Part shown: positions 62,532 to 64,000 of the stretch, piece after piece
Position numbering within the stretch: position 1 is the stretch's first letter
How the letters are laid out: each line of letters opens with the position of its first letter
From: Micromonospora cathayae
Lineage (GTDB): Bacteria > Actinomycetota > Actinomycetes > Mycobacteriales > Micromonosporaceae
NCBI RefSeq assembly: GCF_028993575.1
Contig: NZ_CP118615.1
Location: forward strand, 5,051,001-5,115,000
DNA: 64,000 bases
Reading direction: 5' to 3'
Made by a program: the position numbers and the translations under genes
The notes under the pieces: model-generated
What the model saw: only the letters and a program-made list of their open reading frames with translations
Databases searched by the model: none
Told to the model about the DNA's origin: nothing

Positions 62532-63584
62532 GTGTACGACCACATCGCCGACGCCATGGGTGAGCCGGACCTGATCCGGGTCGACGACGGACTGTTCTGT
62601 CTACGGTTCGAGACGATGAAGATCGTCTCCGCGCTGGCCGCCGTGCGGAGCCTGCTCGACCAGGGGGTGATCCGGCCGGGCGACACCCTGCTGGACAGCT
62701 CCAGCGGCATCTACGCGTACGCGCTCGCGCTGGCCTGCCACCGGTACGGCCTGCGCTGCCGGATCGTCGGCTCGACCACCGTCGACCCGACGCTGCGCGC
62801 CCAACTCGCCGTGCTCGGGGCCCGACTCGACCAGATGGCCCCCTCGGACAGTCTCCGGCTCGACCAGAACCGCCGGGTCGCGCGGATCCGGGAGATCCTC
62901 GCCGCGCACCCGGAGTACCACTGGATGCGCCAGTACCACGACCGGATCCACTACCAGGGCTACCGGGCGGTCGCCGACCGGATCCGCCGGGACCTGGACA
63001 CCCGGGACCTGACCGTGGTGGGTGGGGTCGGTTCGGGGGCGTCCACCGGCGCGCTCGCCCGGTACCTGCGGCAGCACTCACCGGCGGTACGCCTGGTCGG
63101 GCTGCAACCGTTCGGCAGCATCACCTTCGGCGCCGGACACGTCGCCGACCCGGACATCATCATCGCCGGGATCGGCAGCTCGATCCCGTTCGACAACGTG
63201 GACCACGGGTCGTACGACACGATCCACTGGGTGGGTTTCGAGGCTGCCCGCACGGGCAGCGTGGACCTGCTGCGCCGGCACGCCGTCTTCGCCGGGCTCT
63301 CCACCGGGGCCGCCTACCTGGCCGCCCGCTGGGAGCGCGGGCACGGCGGGAACGGCCCGGTGCTGTTCGTCGCCGCCGACACCGGCCACCGGTACGTCGA
63401 GGCGGTGTTCGCCCGGCACGAGGAGGTACCGGACCTGGCCGAGCTGGCGCCCCGGCAGGTCGACGCCCTGGACGACCTGGGCCTGCCCTGGTCGCGGATG
63501 GCGTGGGGACGGCGGCCGGCACCGTCGGAGGTCACCGCCGGGACGTACGGCGCCGACCCGCCGGGACACCGGCCGGCCGCGTGA
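62532..63584 (+). CDS. cysteine-synthase-fold PLP enzyme (SbnA-like, divergent)
   Basis: The GTG at 62532 follows GGGAGG, giving 350 residues. The layout is fold-type II PLP: the likely cofactor Lys is K30 (LRFETMKIVSALAAVRSLL), and the Gly loop is VGGVGSGASTGALARYL. A C-terminal AVFAGLSTGAAYLAARWE completes the match. Two signature motifs are changed: the usual PGGSxKDR is FETMK, and the substrate loop TSGNTG reads SSSGIYA. Substrate choice must therefore differ from cysteine synthase. It may replace the phosphate of an O-phospho-amino acid with an amine to build a chelating diamino acid. Confidence 0.82.
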   Translation: MYDHIADAMGEPDLIRVDDGLFCLRFETMKIVSALAAVRSLLDQGVIRPGDTLLDSSSGIYAYALALACHRYGLRCRIVGSTTVDPTLRAQLAVLGARLDQMAPSDSLRLDQNRRVARIREILAAHPEYHWMRQYHDRIHYQGYRAVADRIRRDLDTRDLTVVGGVGSGASTGALARYLRQHSPAVRLVGLQPFGSITFGAGHVADPDIIIAGIGSSIPFDNVDHGSYDTIHWVGFEAARTGSVDLLRRHAVFAGLSTGAAYLAARWERGHGGNGPVLFVAADTGHRYVEAVFARHEEVPDLAELAPRQVDALDDLGLPWSRMAWGRRPAPSEVTAGTYGADPPGHRPAA

Positions 63585-63671
63585 CCCAGGCGGGCCGGGA
63601 CACCGGCGGGCCGGCCACCCCGCGGTGTCCGTCCGGTCGTCCCGGCGGACGGACACCGCGCCGACCGGCCG

Positions 63672-64000
63672 TCAACAGGCGGTGGGTGGCACGTCGGCCG
63701 GCGGAACGGTCCGGAAGTGCACGGCACGGCCGCCGACGACCCGGAGCACCGTCAACGGCCGGCCGATCGGGGCGTGGCAGACCGCGCTGTAGCTGGTCGG
63801 CCCGACCAGTAGCGGCTCGTCCTGGAACGACTCGAGGGCGCGGGCCAGTTCCGGTCCCGTGGCGGTGCCGGCCTGGGCCACGCCCCGGGCGACGGTCTGG
63901 ACGGCCAGGTAGCCGTAGAGGGCGTAGCGGGCCGAGCCGGTGAACGGCACCGTCGCGAGCAGGTCGGCCACCCCGGGCCTCGGGTCGTCGTCCGCCGTGG
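63672..64000 (-). CDS. ABC binding protein (branched-chain amino acid type), 3' part
   Basis: The frame is open to the right edge, so only about 109 C-terminal residues are visible. VPFTGSARYALYGYLAVQTVARGVAQAGTATGPELARALESF and LLVGPTSYSAVCHAPIGRPLTVLRVVGGRAV match the end of Peripla_BP_6 (Leu/Ile/Val-type) binding proteins. It converges on the PLP-enzyme gene. The ligand and any transport partners lie outside the window. Confidence 0.75.
   Translation of the reverse strand, partial: TADDDPRPGVADLLATVPFTGSARYALYGYLAVQTVARGVAQAGTATGPELARALESFQDEPLLVGPTSYSAVCHAPIGRPLTVLRVVGGRAVHFRTVPPADVPPTAC

Overview
The window is very GC-rich, densely packed DNA with many GTG and TTG starts, frequent ATGA/GTGA gene overlaps and actinobacterial protein families (DUF574 methyltransferases, MEDS-domain regulators, SWIM/DUF5691, DUF364). 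This points to an actinomycete chromosome, most likely Micromonosporaceae such as Micromonospora. That placement is inference. I see no rRNA, tRNA, CRISPR array, integrase or transposase.

Region 1 (0-25 kb) is mostly housekeeping and regulatory. It holds a DUF2786 gene tail, a TetR/DHA2 drug-efflux pair with a perfect operator, and a DUF574 methyltransferase. Next comes a four-gene unit of SWIM-DUF5691, MoxR AAA+, DUF5682 and VWA proteins with overlapping genes. After it lie a divergent tryptophan-2,3-dioxygenase-like heme protein, an orphan Phd/YefM antitoxin, an FMN glutamate-synthase-like enzyme, a secreted M28 aminopeptidase, two adjacent MEDS regulators (one with STAS, one with an anti-sigma kinase domain), recD2, and a MarR-controlled YceI-pirin-nitroreductase unit. 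kptA and a FUSC membrane protein close the region.

Region 2 (26.6-55.1 kb) looks like one large catabolic island. It contains an HpcH/HpaI aldolase, a hydantoinase-like enzyme, a four-gene operon (acetoacetate-decarboxylase-like, M29/NicX-like, ACMSD-like amidohydrolase, FAD reductase-like), a second ACMSD-like amidohydrolase, a ThDP enzyme with a PEP-mutase-family lyase and a D-2-hydroxyacid dehydrogenase, an oligopeptide-type ABC importer with an isochorismatase-type hydrolase, an MFS transporter, a third amidohydrolase-fold protein, an adenylate-forming ligase, an IclR regulator, and MmgE/PrpD, cyclase and class III CoA-transferase genes. Six near-identical palindromes (GRAAC-N3-GTTYC) lie just upstream of these transcription units, so the IclR protein probably controls the whole island. 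The substrate is not evident; an aromatic or N-heterocyclic acid is plausible.

Region 3 (55.2-63.6 kb) is a probable metallophore or trace-metal system. An exporter and a FecB/FecC/FecD-type uptake ABC transporter run leftwards. A methyltransferase, a DUF364 protein, a PduX-like GHMP kinase and a cysteine-synthase-fold PLP enzyme run rightwards. The shared promoter region carries a perfect 7-1-7 Fur/Zur-type palindrome. No NRPS is present, so this could be an undescribed small amino-acid-derived metallophore pathway. The window ends inside a branched-chain-amino-acid-type binding protein.

A recurring oddity is that at least five minus-strand genes carry duplicated copies of their own last codons and stop codon immediately downstream.
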